Origin: Planctomycetaceae bacterium
GTDB lineage: Bacteria; Planctomycetota; Phycisphaerae; Tepidisphaerales; Tepidisphaeraceae
Length of the DNA stretch: 45,761 bases
Direction of reading: 5' to 3'
Assembly (NCBI GenBank): GCA_027487775.1
Contig: JAIYCY010000002.1
Span: 1-45,761, forward strand
The notes beneath the pieces are model-generated. The model did no database searches and was not told the origin of the DNA. It saw only the letters and a program-made list of their open reading frames with translations. The position numbers and the translations under genes are program-made. How positions within the stretch are numbered: the stretch's first letter is position 1; each line of letters opens with the position of its first letter. Below, piece by piece: positions 17,096 through 24,944 of the stretch.

Positions 17096-18529
17096 TCACT
17101 CGGCGACGGGTTCATCGGGAGATTCTGCGGGCTTGGTCACCGGCTCGATTGTGTCGGCACGGGTCACCAGCAAAGCCAGCGTGCTCGCCGACGCTCCGCC
17201 CTTGTTGTCGATGGCATAGACCATCAGTCTGTACTGCCCCTCGGTCTGCGGGACTGCGATCATCGCATGATCCGCCGTCGACTGTTGCAGCGGGCCGGCG
17301 ACGGTCGTGGTGAGCTTCGCGGACGCATCGAGAATCCATGTCACGAACTCGACCGCGTCTCCGTCGGCATCGCTGGCGGCGAAATCGATCCGCACCGACT
17401 CGCCCGGCTTGGCCAGTCGTGCAGGTGCTCCGCCCGCGAACTCGAGCTTCGACATCACCGGCGCGCGGTTGCCTTCGATCGGCTTGCCCGTGAAGTGCTC
17501 GATCATCACTTCTGCCTGCGGCGTGCGCCACATCTCCGCAAACACCGCCTCCCTTCCGGGCGTGCTCGGATTGGGATGAAAATGCAGGCTGAAATCAGTG
17601 GGCCTGTTGTTCGTCGCGTTGCCCCACAGAAAAATCGTCGAACCCAGGCACAAAGGCGAAGCGTCAATCGCCTCGAAGCATGCCTTCAAATCTGCGACCT
17701 TGCGTGCGATGTTCGGACTGTCGAGCGGATCGCCCCACTCGGATTTCGGATAGTGCCAGGGGCCTTGAGTATTGAATTCAGAGACATAGAACGGCTTGCC
17801 CCAGTTCGTCTCCGCGCTCTTGATCGCACCCAGCACCGCGCCGCGGCTGTAGCTTTGAATGCCCAGCACGTCGAGATCCGGCGCGAACTCCCGGATCTTG
17901 GCGATCTGCTCGGGCTTGGCATTGACCATCGTCAGGCTGCTGAGATGGTGAGGGAATCGCTCGTGCAGGGCGATCGACATGCGATTGACCACCCGCAAAT
18001 AGGGTTCATCGAGATGAACTTCGTTGCCCATGCCCCACATCAGAATCGCAGGATGATCCCCGATCGCTTCGACCTTGGCGATGAAGTTGGCGACCATTTG
18101 ATCGCCGCGGGCGTTGTAGTCGAAATCGTAGCTCGAGCCGTCACGCGACTTGTTCTTGCCGTGATGGGGCATCCATTCGCTGAGGACGACTTTCATGCCC
18201 AGGCGGTGGGCGTGATCGAGCTTGTCGATCATCGGCTTGATCGCACCGGCGGCGGGGATGGTGTAGCCGCGTACGGTGTTGACGCCCGTTCCGATGAGGC
18301 TGTCCAGATCGTGATCGCCGCACACGCCGCGAATCTGGAACGACAGGAACGGCTCGTAGCGTTTGCGTTGAATGTCTGAAAGGCCTTCAGGCATGACAAA
18401 CGACGAGCCGGCGAAAGCCGACGCGGTCAGCAACAGCACGCTGCACAGCGTGAGCACGCCGCACAGCGTGAGCACGCCGCACAGCGTGAGCACGCCGCAC
18501 ATCGCGAATCGGGTGAATCTGGGGATCAT
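17096..18529 (-). CDS. Clan GH-A glycoside hydrolase, exported
   Basis: 477 residues from the ATG at 18529, chosen because AGGAG lies nine bases upstream; a further in-frame ATG (18547) would place that site inside the gene. Signal peptide about 1-40, lengthened by a triple CGVLTL repeat (see 18443-18496). The TIM-barrel carries E170 in MWGMGNEVH (acid/base) and E251 in PFYVSEFNTQGPW (nucleophile), the clan GH-A arrangement seen in GH2/GH5-like enzymes. From about residue 365 there is an Ig/cadherin-like domain (RIDFAASDADGDAVEFVTWILD). I cannot assign a GH family or substrate; a GH2-type beta-glycanase is closest. Middle gene of the leftward operon. Confidence 0.8.
   Translation of the reverse strand: MIPRFTRFAMCGVLTLCGVLTLCGVLTLCSVLLLTASAFAGSSFVMPEGLSDIQRKRYEPFLSFQIRGVCGDHDLDSLIGTGVNTVRGYTIPAAGAIKPMIDKLDHAHRLGMKVVLSEWMPHHGKNKSRDGSSYDFDYNARGDQMVANFIAKVEAIGDHPAILMWGMGNEVHLDEPYLRVVNRMSIALHERFPHHLSSLTMVNAKPEQIAKIREFAPDLDVLGIQSYSRGAVLGAIKSAETNWGKPFYVSEFNTQGPWHYPKSEWGDPLDSPNIARKVADLKACFEAIDASPLCLGSTIFLWGNATNNRPTDFSLHFHPNPSTPGREAVFAEMWRTPQAEVMIEHFTGKPIEGNRAPVMSKLEFAGGAPARLAKPGESVRIDFAASDADGDAVEFVTWILDASAKLTTTVAGPLQQSTADHAMIAVPQTEGQYRLMVYAIDNKGGASASTLALLVTRADTIEPVTKPAESPDEPVAE
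18443..18496 (-). repeat. 18-bp tandem repeat in a signal peptide
   Basis: GCACAGCGTGAGCACGCC is present in three perfect tandem copies (18443-18460, 18461-18478, 18479-18496). On the coding strand it repeats the hydrophobic sextet CGVLTL in the signal peptide of the GH-A hydrolase. Copy-number change would keep the frame and alter only the length of the hydrophobic core. Confidence 0.95.
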
Positions 18530-18591
18530 GTGGTAGCACTCCTGCAAGGCATCCGTGGATGGACCTTGTTGAAAGGTGCGAGCAGAGAGGA

Positions 18592-20925
18592 TCAGCGACG
18601 ACGACGCAGGAGAAGGCCCGCTGAGGCGATGAGCAGGGCGGCGGTCGCGGGTTCGGGGACGGCGGCCATGGAGAGGGCGAGTGCCCAGTCGGCTTCGAAG
18701 TCGCCGGTGCCCGGGCCATTGAACGTGTCGGGTGAGCCTGCGTTGAGCGAGGTGTTGTAGTTCCGCGCGAGTGCGAGCAGATCGACGAAATCGACCAGGC
18801 CGTCGCCGGAGAAATCGCCATCGATCCAGTTTCGCCCGGCGTTGCCGTAATTGCGTGCGAGGCTCAGGAGATCGACAAAGTTGACGGCGCCGTCGACGTT
18901 GGTATCGCCGAGAATCGTCTTGGTGACCGTGACGGCGGTGGGGGAGTAGAGCACCGCCAGCCCGCGATTCGCCTCGCCGGTCGACTGCACGCCCGTGATG
19001 CTGGCGAATCGGCCGGTGATGCTCTGGGCCGAGAAGAGCGACATCGGGACGAGGTCGGCGGGCAGAATGCTCGGGACGAGTTCGAGCGTGCCCGCGAAGG
19101 CGATCGAGCTGGTGGAGATGACAGAGTCGGGGACGATCAGGCCGACGTCCATCATCGTCCGTGCGCCGGTTCCGAAGGTGAGTGGGGCGTTGATGTTCAG
19201 CGATCGCGGACGATCGGTGACTTTCGACGGAGCGAGTGTGCCGTTGATTGTGATCGACGTTCCGCCGATCGTGCCATTGCCCGCGAGCGTGCCGTTTGCA
19301 CCGATGGTCAGCGTGCCGCCGCCGTGCGCGCTGCCTGTTTCGTTGCCGACAATCAGCGTTCCTGCGCTGACGGAAAACGCGCCGGTGTTGCTCGACAAGC
19401 CGGAGTTCAACCGCAGCGTGCCCGTTCCAGATTTGCCAAGCGTTCCCACGCCGGTCATCGGGCCGTTGATCGTCAGCGATCCGCCGATGTTGGCAAATGA
19501 ATTGCTCGAGAGCGTGAGTTCGCCGTTGTGTGTATGACTACCCGCTGGCACTTGGAACTGTCCGCCGTTGAGCCAGATTCGGTTGTTGATCGTCACACCT
19601 CCCGCGCCGGGCGCGGATTCGGTGATGATGATGCCTTCGGGCGTTGAATCTGCGTTCCACTCCGTGCGGATGTAGCCCGATCCTTGAACGGTCGTGCCGT
19701 CCGCGAGAACGATAAAGCCCTGTTTGCCGGAAATCGCACCGTCGTTATAGACCGGGATGCCGGCCATGGTGAACGTGTTGGCAAGCCATTTGCCGAGCGT
19801 AGCGCCGGAGCGAACGCGGACGAAGCCACCCCGGACATCGATGTTTGAATTGAGCGGTCCTTCGACTCGCGATGAGCTTTCGATGAAGTCGATGGCGTGG
19901 AGCGTTCGTGTGGAATTGGCGGCGGTGTTCTGCAATCGCGCGCCGCTGACATAGAAGGTATCCGTGCCTTCGTTGCCGACCACGGTATACGTCGTGCTCG
20001 AACCGGTGTAGCTGCGGCCGTTATAGAGTTCGCCCGCGTCGGTGAGCGTGTAAGCCGCCTCGGGCGTATCCGCCATGCCCGTCGGGAGCGTGCCGAGGTA
20101 GGCTTCCGGACGCCAGTTGAACCACGCGTAACGCTGCAGACTCGCCTTGGCGTCGAGCATCGGCAACGCACCGGCCAGGAAACGTCGGTTGTCTTCCTGT
20201 GTGACCGGGTTCACGCCTCCGGTAAAGTCCAGACCCGCGAATTCAGTCAGCCAGATGGGCAGCTTTTGTCCGTTGAGCGTGTAGGTGTCGTGAAAGAAAT
20301 CGATCTGCGACGAAAGCCCGTTCCACGCGTTCGTCCCGCGCACATCGCCGTACCAGTGCATGCCGATGGCGTCGATGCGAATGGTTCCGGGGTTGGCGGC
20401 GTTCAGTTGATTGGCCTTGGTCATGAACTCCGACATCCATGCCTTACCGAGCGCATCGGATCCGACGTTCGGGCTCACCAGCTTCTTCCCGTTGCTCGCC
20501 GCCATCAGGATCGGCCACAGTGCAAGTGCCTGGTCGACGGTCATGTTCGCCTGCTCGGGACGCTCGGGCTCGTTGAAGCCGAGGATCCACTCGGAGCTGT
20601 GCGACGTCACCTCCGCAAGCCTGACCGGGTCGCTGACTGCGATGCCGCTCCACGCCATCGGGATGAACTCGGCAAACGAGCCGGCGTGCGGGGTCCGGCC
20701 CCACGTGTAATACCAGTTGGCATTCACACGGTTGCTGTTGTAAGCCGAGTTGACCGTGCCCGCCCACCCGCGCTTGGGAAACTGCGGGCTGGGCTGATTC
20801 TGTGCCCAAGCCGACGAACCCAGCAAGCTCATCCCCACAAGCCCCGAAAGGCACGCGGAAATCAGCACGGACCGACGACGAACCGACGACGATCGAAACG
20901 ACAATGGGTTACGCAATGAATTCAA
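18592..20925 (-). CDS. GH128-like beta-1,3-glucanase with PATR repeats, dockerin-like pair and PEP-CTERM tail
   Basis: 777 residues. TTG start at 20925, supported by GGAGG nine bases upstream. Signal peptide 1-41 (SAWAQ). Residues 50-310 are a GH128 catalytic core (PF11790-like): RGWAGT, WYYTWG, ILGFNEPERPEQ with acid/base E119, and PIWLTEFAG with nucleophile E228. Known GH128 enzymes cleave beta-1,3-glucans such as laminarin or curdlan. Residues 320-660 are beta-helical PATR-like repeats. Two dockerin-like calcium loops (GDTNVDGAVNFVDLLSLAR and GDFSGDGLVDFVDLLALAR) precede the tail AVPEPATAALL with RRRR at the end. It is the first gene of the leftward operon, directly behind a LacI-type operator. 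It looks like a cell-surface glucanase rather than a freely secreted one. Confidence 0.88.
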   Translation of the reverse strand: MNSLRNPLSFRSSSVRRRSVLISACLSGLVGMSLLGSSAWAQNQPSPQFPKRGWAGTVNSAYNSNRVNANWYYTWGRTPHAGSFAEFIPMAWSGIAVSDPVRLAEVTSHSSEWILGFNEPERPEQANMTVDQALALWPILMAASNGKKLVSPNVGSDALGKAWMSEFMTKANQLNAANPGTIRIDAIGMHWYGDVRGTNAWNGLSSQIDFFHDTYTLNGQKLPIWLTEFAGLDFTGGVNPVTQEDNRRFLAGALPMLDAKASLQRYAWFNWRPEAYLGTLPTGMADTPEAAYTLTDAGELYNGRSYTGSSTTYTVVGNEGTDTFYVSGARLQNTAANSTRTLHAIDFIESSSRVEGPLNSNIDVRGGFVRVRSGATLGKWLANTFTMAGIPVYNDGAISGKQGFIVLADGTTVQGSGYIRTEWNADSTPEGIIITESAPGAGGVTINNRIWLNGGQFQVPAGSHTHNGELTLSSNSFANIGGSLTINGPMTGVGTLGKSGTGTLRLNSGLSSNTGAFSVSAGTLIVGNETGSAHGGGTLTIGANGTLAGNGTIGGTSITINGTLAPSKVTDRPRSLNINAPLTFGTGARTMMDVGLIVPDSVISTSSIAFAGTLELVPSILPADLVPMSLFSAQSITGRFASITGVQSTGEANRGLAVLYSPTAVTVTKTILGDTNVDGAVNFVDLLSLARNYGNAGRNWIDGDFSGDGLVDFVDLLALARNYNTSLNAGSPDTFNGPGTGDFEADWALALSMAAVPEPATAALLIASAGLLLRRRR

Positions 20926-20949
20926 AGCAAGGCACCTCCGCCGCGGGAA

Positions 20950-20996
20950 GTATAGCCCATGTCAATCGCTTGACAATGTCAAAAATCTGGTAGCAT
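20950..20996. promoter_or_regulatory. Divergent promoter region with LacI-type operator
   Basis: TGTCAATCGCTTGACA (20960-20975) is a perfect 6-bp-arm palindrome with TCGC in the centre, matching the auto-operator of the LacI gene. Rightward, TTGACA (20970-20975) is a -35 and TAGCAT (20991-20996) a possible -10 at 15 bp. Leftward, TATACT (20955-20950) is a good -10 in the block GGGCTATACTTCCC, with TTGTCA upstream overlapping the operator. A half-site TGTCAA repeats at 20977-20982. One operator can thus control both the leftward GH128 operon and the rightward phosphatase/GH128 pair. Confidence 0.82.
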
Positions 20997-21079
20997 CGAG
21001 CCCGACGAGCCTCGGAGGGTTCGCCAGTTCGTTCGACCCTGTCGCTCGTACGTCTATCCCATTCGCTGCGGAGGATACC

Positions 21080-23443
21080 TTGAGCCGTTCACCTCGCATT
21101 TTCACGTCGTTTGCTCGCTCGATCACCGGCCTGGCCGCGATGCTCGCCGTCACGCCCGCGATCTTCGGCGCGCTCGACACCTCGGTCTCGGCCGCTTCCG
21201 CACAAGTTGCACATCTTCAGGTCCCGCTTGCAGATGTCGCACCCGCAAACGTGAGTTATCAGTCCAACTTCAAAGGCCAGCGCACCTGGGTCGGGCCCGA
21301 CTATTGGACCATTCGCTGGCAGGACTGGTCCGTCAACGGGCAGTCGATCTCCGTCGAGGCCCGCGCCAATCGATCCGCCGCCCTCATGACGCATGAGGTC
21401 AAGGCAGGGGACGGAACCCTCCGCGCTTCTATCCACATCCGCGCCGACGAAAAAGTCAGCACGCCCGCGGGATTCTGGCTTGGCGTCAATGGACCGATCC
21501 CCGACTGGCGATCGTCGGCCGCTTATGCCGACTACCGCGCCTTCGCGGGCGTCAGGCCCGACGGCGCACTCGTCATTCGCGATCGAAAGTTCTCTGAACA
21601 CATCTTCAAAGCCACCACACTCGATCTCGCCCAACCTTTTCAACTCATCCTCGAAACCGACACCCAAGCCAACCAAGTCAACATCCAGATCAAAGCCATC
21701 CAAAACAACATCGAAGCCGGCGCCGCCCGACTCTCCCTGCCCGCCGACAGCATCCAAGGCCTCGTCGCGCTCGGAACCATCGACCACATCGGCGAACCCC
21801 TCCCACGCAATCAGCCGGCCACACGCTGGCACTTCTCCGACTTCAATCTCTCCGGCTCTCTTCTCGCGTTTCATCCCGATCGCACCTTCGGCCCGATCGG
21901 ATGGACTCAATACTTCGTCGACCAAAACGTCCTGAAGATGTCCGTGATGATGATGCCCGTCGGCGAAACCGAAAATCAAAAAGTCCAACTCCAACTCGAC
22001 CGCGGGCAGGGCTATGAAACCGTCGCCGAAGAATCCATGCACCCGCTGAGCCGTTCGGCGCATTTCCGCGTCGCGTCGATCGATACCACCCGCGCGATTC
22101 CCTATCGCGTTCGATATCTCTGGAACGATCAGGAACATTTTTACAACGGCACACTCCGCGCGGCCCCTCAAGCATCGCCCCAAGCACCTAACGCGCCCAT
22201 CAACATCGCCGTCCTGAATTGCGATCGCGGGTACGTCTTTCCGAATCTCCCCATCGTCGCAAACCTCAAGCATCGCAACCCGGACATGATCCTCTACCTC
22301 GGCGATCAATTTTACGAGCCGGCGGGCAATCATGGCATCGAACGACGCCCGCTCGATCGCAGCTCGCTCGACTACCTGCGAAAATACGCACTCTTCGGCT
22401 GGGCCAATCGCGATCTGCTCGCGAATACACCCAGCATCATCATCCCCGACGATCACGACGTCTTCCAGGGAAATGTCTGGGGCGCCGGCGGACGAAAAGT
22501 CCCGCCCGGCGGCGACGAAATGGGCGGCTATCAGGGCGAAGGCGAATGGATCAACATCGTCATGAGAACCCAATCCTGGCATCTCCCTGACGCCTACGAC
22601 CCCACGCCCATCGAACAAGACATCACCGTCCATTACACCGACTTCACCTTCGGCGGAGTCTCCTTTGCCGTCTTCGAAGATCGCAAATGGAAAACCGGCT
22701 TCCGCTCCATCTGGCCGACCGGAGAGAGCATCCCACGCACCGACCTCGACGCACTCGATCACCCCGGCGCTGTCCTGCTCGGCGAACGTCAGGAAAAGTT
22801 CCTCGCCGACTGGGCATCACGAGACACCGACAAAGTCAAAGTCGCCATCTCGCAAACCATCTTCGCCAAGAGCTACACACACACCGGACCCGAACTCAAA
22901 AAGAACAACGTCGATCTCGACACCAACGGCTGGCCACGCACCCCACGCAATCGCGCCGTCTCGACCCTCGGAAAGGCCCGCGCGCTTCACCTCGTCGGAG
23001 ATCAACACATCGGCATCCTCTCCCAACTCGGCGTGGAAACTTGGACCGACGGACCCCTCACCTTCATGGCCACCGGCACCGCCAACGGTTGGCCCCGCGC
23101 ATGGTGGCCCGACACGCCCGGCGAAAACCGTCTCCCCGGCGATCCCGAAAACACCGGCCGCTACATCGACGTCTTCGGCAACCAAATGACCATCCACGCC
23201 GTCGTCAACCCCGAACCCGGCTCCCACCTCCTCACCGCCGAAACGCACACCCAATACCAAATCGCCGACGCCAAATCCTCCGGCTTCGGGCTCGTCTCCA
23301 TCGATCCCAACACCCAACATGCCACCTTCAACATGTACCGATTCAACTTCGACCCCAACCAGCCCGAAGCCGCAAGACAGTTCGACGGCTTCCCCATCAC
23401 CTTCAAACGCACCTCCGAAGGATGGCTGCGCATCACACCCTAA
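21080..23443 (+). CDS. PhoD-like metallophosphatase, exported
   Basis: 787 residues. TTG start at 21080, chosen because GGAGG (21070-21074) lies five bases before it. Signal peptide to about residue 40. Residues 45-265 form a beta-sandwich, LamG-like part. The metallophosphatase domain starts near 375: VLNCDRGY, DMILYLGDQFYEP, then IIIPDDHDVFQGNVWG (D457-D460) and LHLVGDQHIGIL near 640, the metal-binding motifs of PhoD-type alkaline phosphatases. These hydrolyse phosphate mono- or diesters outside the cytoplasm. Why it sits in a glycan regulon is unclear; a phosphorylated polymer or phosphate release from algal material is possible. It shares a divergent operator with the leftward operon and precedes the GH128 lipoprotein. 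Confidence 0.85.
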   Translation: MSRSPRIFTSFARSITGLAAMLAVTPAIFGALDTSVSAASAQVAHLQVPLADVAPANVSYQSNFKGQRTWVGPDYWTIRWQDWSVNGQSISVEARANRSAALMTHEVKAGDGTLRASIHIRADEKVSTPAGFWLGVNGPIPDWRSSAAYADYRAFAGVRPDGALVIRDRKFSEHIFKATTLDLAQPFQLILETDTQANQVNIQIKAIQNNIEAGAARLSLPADSIQGLVALGTIDHIGEPLPRNQPATRWHFSDFNLSGSLLAFHPDRTFGPIGWTQYFVDQNVLKMSVMMMPVGETENQKVQLQLDRGQGYETVAEESMHPLSRSAHFRVASIDTTRAIPYRVRYLWNDQEHFYNGTLRAAPQASPQAPNAPINIAVLNCDRGYVFPNLPIVANLKHRNPDMILYLGDQFYEPAGNHGIERRPLDRSSLDYLRKYALFGWANRDLLANTPSIIIPDDHDVFQGNVWGAGGRKVPPGGDEMGGYQGEGEWINIVMRTQSWHLPDAYDPTPIEQDITVHYTDFTFGGVSFAVFEDRKWKTGFRSIWPTGESIPRTDLDALDHPGAVLLGERQEKFLADWASRDTDKVKVAISQTIFAKSYTHTGPELKKNNVDLDTNGWPRTPRNRAVSTLGKARALHLVGDQHIGILSQLGVETWTDGPLTFMATGTANGWPRAWWPDTPGENRLPGDPENTGRYIDVFGNQMTIHAVVNPEPGSHLLTAETHTQYQIADAKSSGFGLVSIDPNTQHATFNMYRFNFDPNQPEAARQFDGFPITFKRTSEGWLRITP

Positions 23444-23524
23444 GTTCAAGCTGTGAACATCAAACTCTTTTTAAACCCCAGAAACCAATCCCGAAGAGAA
23501 CCCAATAGCAAAGGAATCTGCCTC

Positions 23525-24568
23525 ATGTTCACGCGCCGTATCAGTTTCATTTCGTGCCTCGCCTTCGGCTTCCTCGGTCTGGCCTGTTCGACGACGCACT
23601 CTTCGCAAACAACACAAGACATGCCACAGCCCCAAACTCAGCCCGTCTCATTCACGGCCGAACAACTCAAACTGCCCGGCAAGAAGGGCATCGGCTATAC
23701 GCTCCCCATCGGCACCGCCGGTGGACGCACCATCGAAGACAACGACGCTCGCCGCAAACTCAACGCCGAACGAACCGCCGCACTCAACGTCTCGTGGAAC
23801 TATTCCTGGAACTCCCACCTCGTCGATGAACAACCCCAAGGCGTCGAGTTCATGCCCATGATCCACAGCCGACGCTGGTTCCAAACCGACAACTTCCCCG
23901 CCGAACTTCCCGCACGACTCCAAGAACGCATCATCCCGCAAATCCAAGCCGGTCAAATCAAACGATTCCTCGGACCCAACGAACCCGATCGCAAAGAGCA
24001 CGGCGACATGACCGTCGAAGAAACCCTCGCCATCTGGCCCGAACTCGAAAAGCTCGGCGTACCGCTCGTCAGCCCGTCCGCGGCCAACACCGAAGGCACA
24101 CCCGCCACCGACGAAGCCAACCAAGGAACCGGCGGAAACTGGATGCCGCACTTCATGGCCGAAGCCGACCGACTCGGACTGCGCATCGACTACATCGGTA
24201 CCCACGCCTACCCCGGACCCAATGCCGATGCCTTCAAAATCAAACTCCAACGCATCTACGACAAATACGGACAGCGACCTCTCCTCATCACCGAATTCGG
24301 CGTCGCCGACTGGAAGACCGGCGGCGACATCACCAAAAATCGCTTCAACCAGGCCCAAGTCCTCCAGTTCATGAAAGAACTCCTCCCCTGGATGGAACGT
24401 CAAGACTGGATCGCAGGCTATGCGTGGTTCCCCTTCAATCACAACTCCGCCCACGGCGCGCCCTCCGCACTCTTCAACGCCGACGGCACACTCAACGCAC
24501 TCGGCCGCTACTACGCCAGCGTCACCCCCGACAACCCCGACGGCGATCAATCCATCCAGCCGGACTGA
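23525..24568 (+). CDS. GH128-like beta-1,3-glucanase, lipoprotein
   Basis: 347 residues from ATG 23525 (AAAGGAA upstream); a GTG at 23453 is in frame but would spoil the signal. The start MFTRRIS with lipobox LGLAC (C21) marks a lipoprotein. The catalytic core is GH128: GKKGIGY, NYSWN, RFLGPNEPDRKEHGD with acid/base E153, and RPLLITEFGVADW with nucleophile E257. It has no added domains. It is a close paralogue of the gene at 32341, sharing long blocks and the odd end NPDGDQSIQPD. It follows the PhoD-like gene by 81 bp and is probably co-transcribed with it. Action on beta-1,3-glucan oligomers at the membrane is inferred from the family. Confidence 0.9.
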   Translation: MFTRRISFISCLAFGFLGLACSTTHSSQTTQDMPQPQTQPVSFTAEQLKLPGKKGIGYTLPIGTAGGRTIEDNDARRKLNAERTAALNVSWNYSWNSHLVDEQPQGVEFMPMIHSRRWFQTDNFPAELPARLQERIIPQIQAGQIKRFLGPNEPDRKEHGDMTVEETLAIWPELEKLGVPLVSPSAANTEGTPATDEANQGTGGNWMPHFMAEADRLGLRIDYIGTHAYPGPNADAFKIKLQRIYDKYGQRPLLITEFGVADWKTGGDITKNRFNQAQVLQFMKELLPWMERQDWIAGYAWFPFNHNSAHGAPSALFNADGTLNALGRYYASVTPDNPDGDQSIQPD

Positions 24569-24944
24569 TACGGACTCTCCTCGATCACTCGCCCGCGAAG
24601 AACTCGTCTTCCCAGGGGCCGCCTGAACCATGTCGAGTCCCACCCGTCGCATCTCGTTCAAGACCGATGAGAATCCGTCGCCAGCCATTTGCGATCGCGC
24701 GGATTCAAGGCCATCGAACGCGTGATGGAGGCGGTCAAACATGAGCCGATCGACCGAGCCCGGCTGCCCCAACTCAGTTGGGGCAACCGATTCGAAATGA
24801 AGTTCAATTCTGCAGAACCGCGAACGACAACACGATTTTTCCACTAGCCCACCCAACTGTCGCGGGCTATACTTCCCACGCGGATTGTCAAACGATTGAC
24901 ACTGCTTCAATCGTCGTTATCGGCCCAGTCGAGGAGATCTCCAC
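24569..24944 (+). promoter_or_regulatory. Intergenic region with hairpin and LacI-type operator before the GH16 gene
   Basis: The 376-bp gap has no recognisable gene. After the GH128 stop comes a palindromic stem (24765-24785). A -10-like TATACT (24868-24873) sits in GGGCTATACTTCCC, the block also found leftward of the operator at 20960. A perfect operator, TGTCAAACGATTGACA, lies at 24886-24901; its right arm is a -35 TTGACA with a poor -10 (TATCGG at 16 bp). GAGGAG at 24931-24936 is the ribosome site for the ATG at 24945. The operator lies downstream of the TATACT box or over a second -35, both compatible with repression. Confidence 0.82.
24765..24785 (+). terminator. Hairpin after the GH128 lipoprotein gene
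   Basis: TGCCCCAACT (24765-24774), a central C, then AGTTGGGGCA (24776-24785) form a nearly continuous palindrome about 200 bases after the GH128 stop. It lacks a T-run. It could end the phosphatase/GH128 transcript or insulate the GH16 promoter. Confidence 0.5.

Noticed and set aside
15809..18379. Very long open frame (856 codons) on the plus strand opposite the esterase and GH-A hydrolase genes
   Set aside because: It lies antisense to two clear enzymes, has Arg/His-rich composition typical of GC-rich shadow frames and matches no family.
21089..22762. 557-codon minus-strand open frame opposite the PhoD-like gene
   Set aside because: Shadow of a gene with a ribosome site, signal peptide and metal-binding motifs.
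23648..24910. 420-codon minus-strand open frame opposite the GH128 lipoprotein gene
   Set aside because: Antisense to a gene with intact catalytic motifs; codon bias in the GC-rich sequence explains the lack of stops. The part over 24569-24910 resembles nothing I know.
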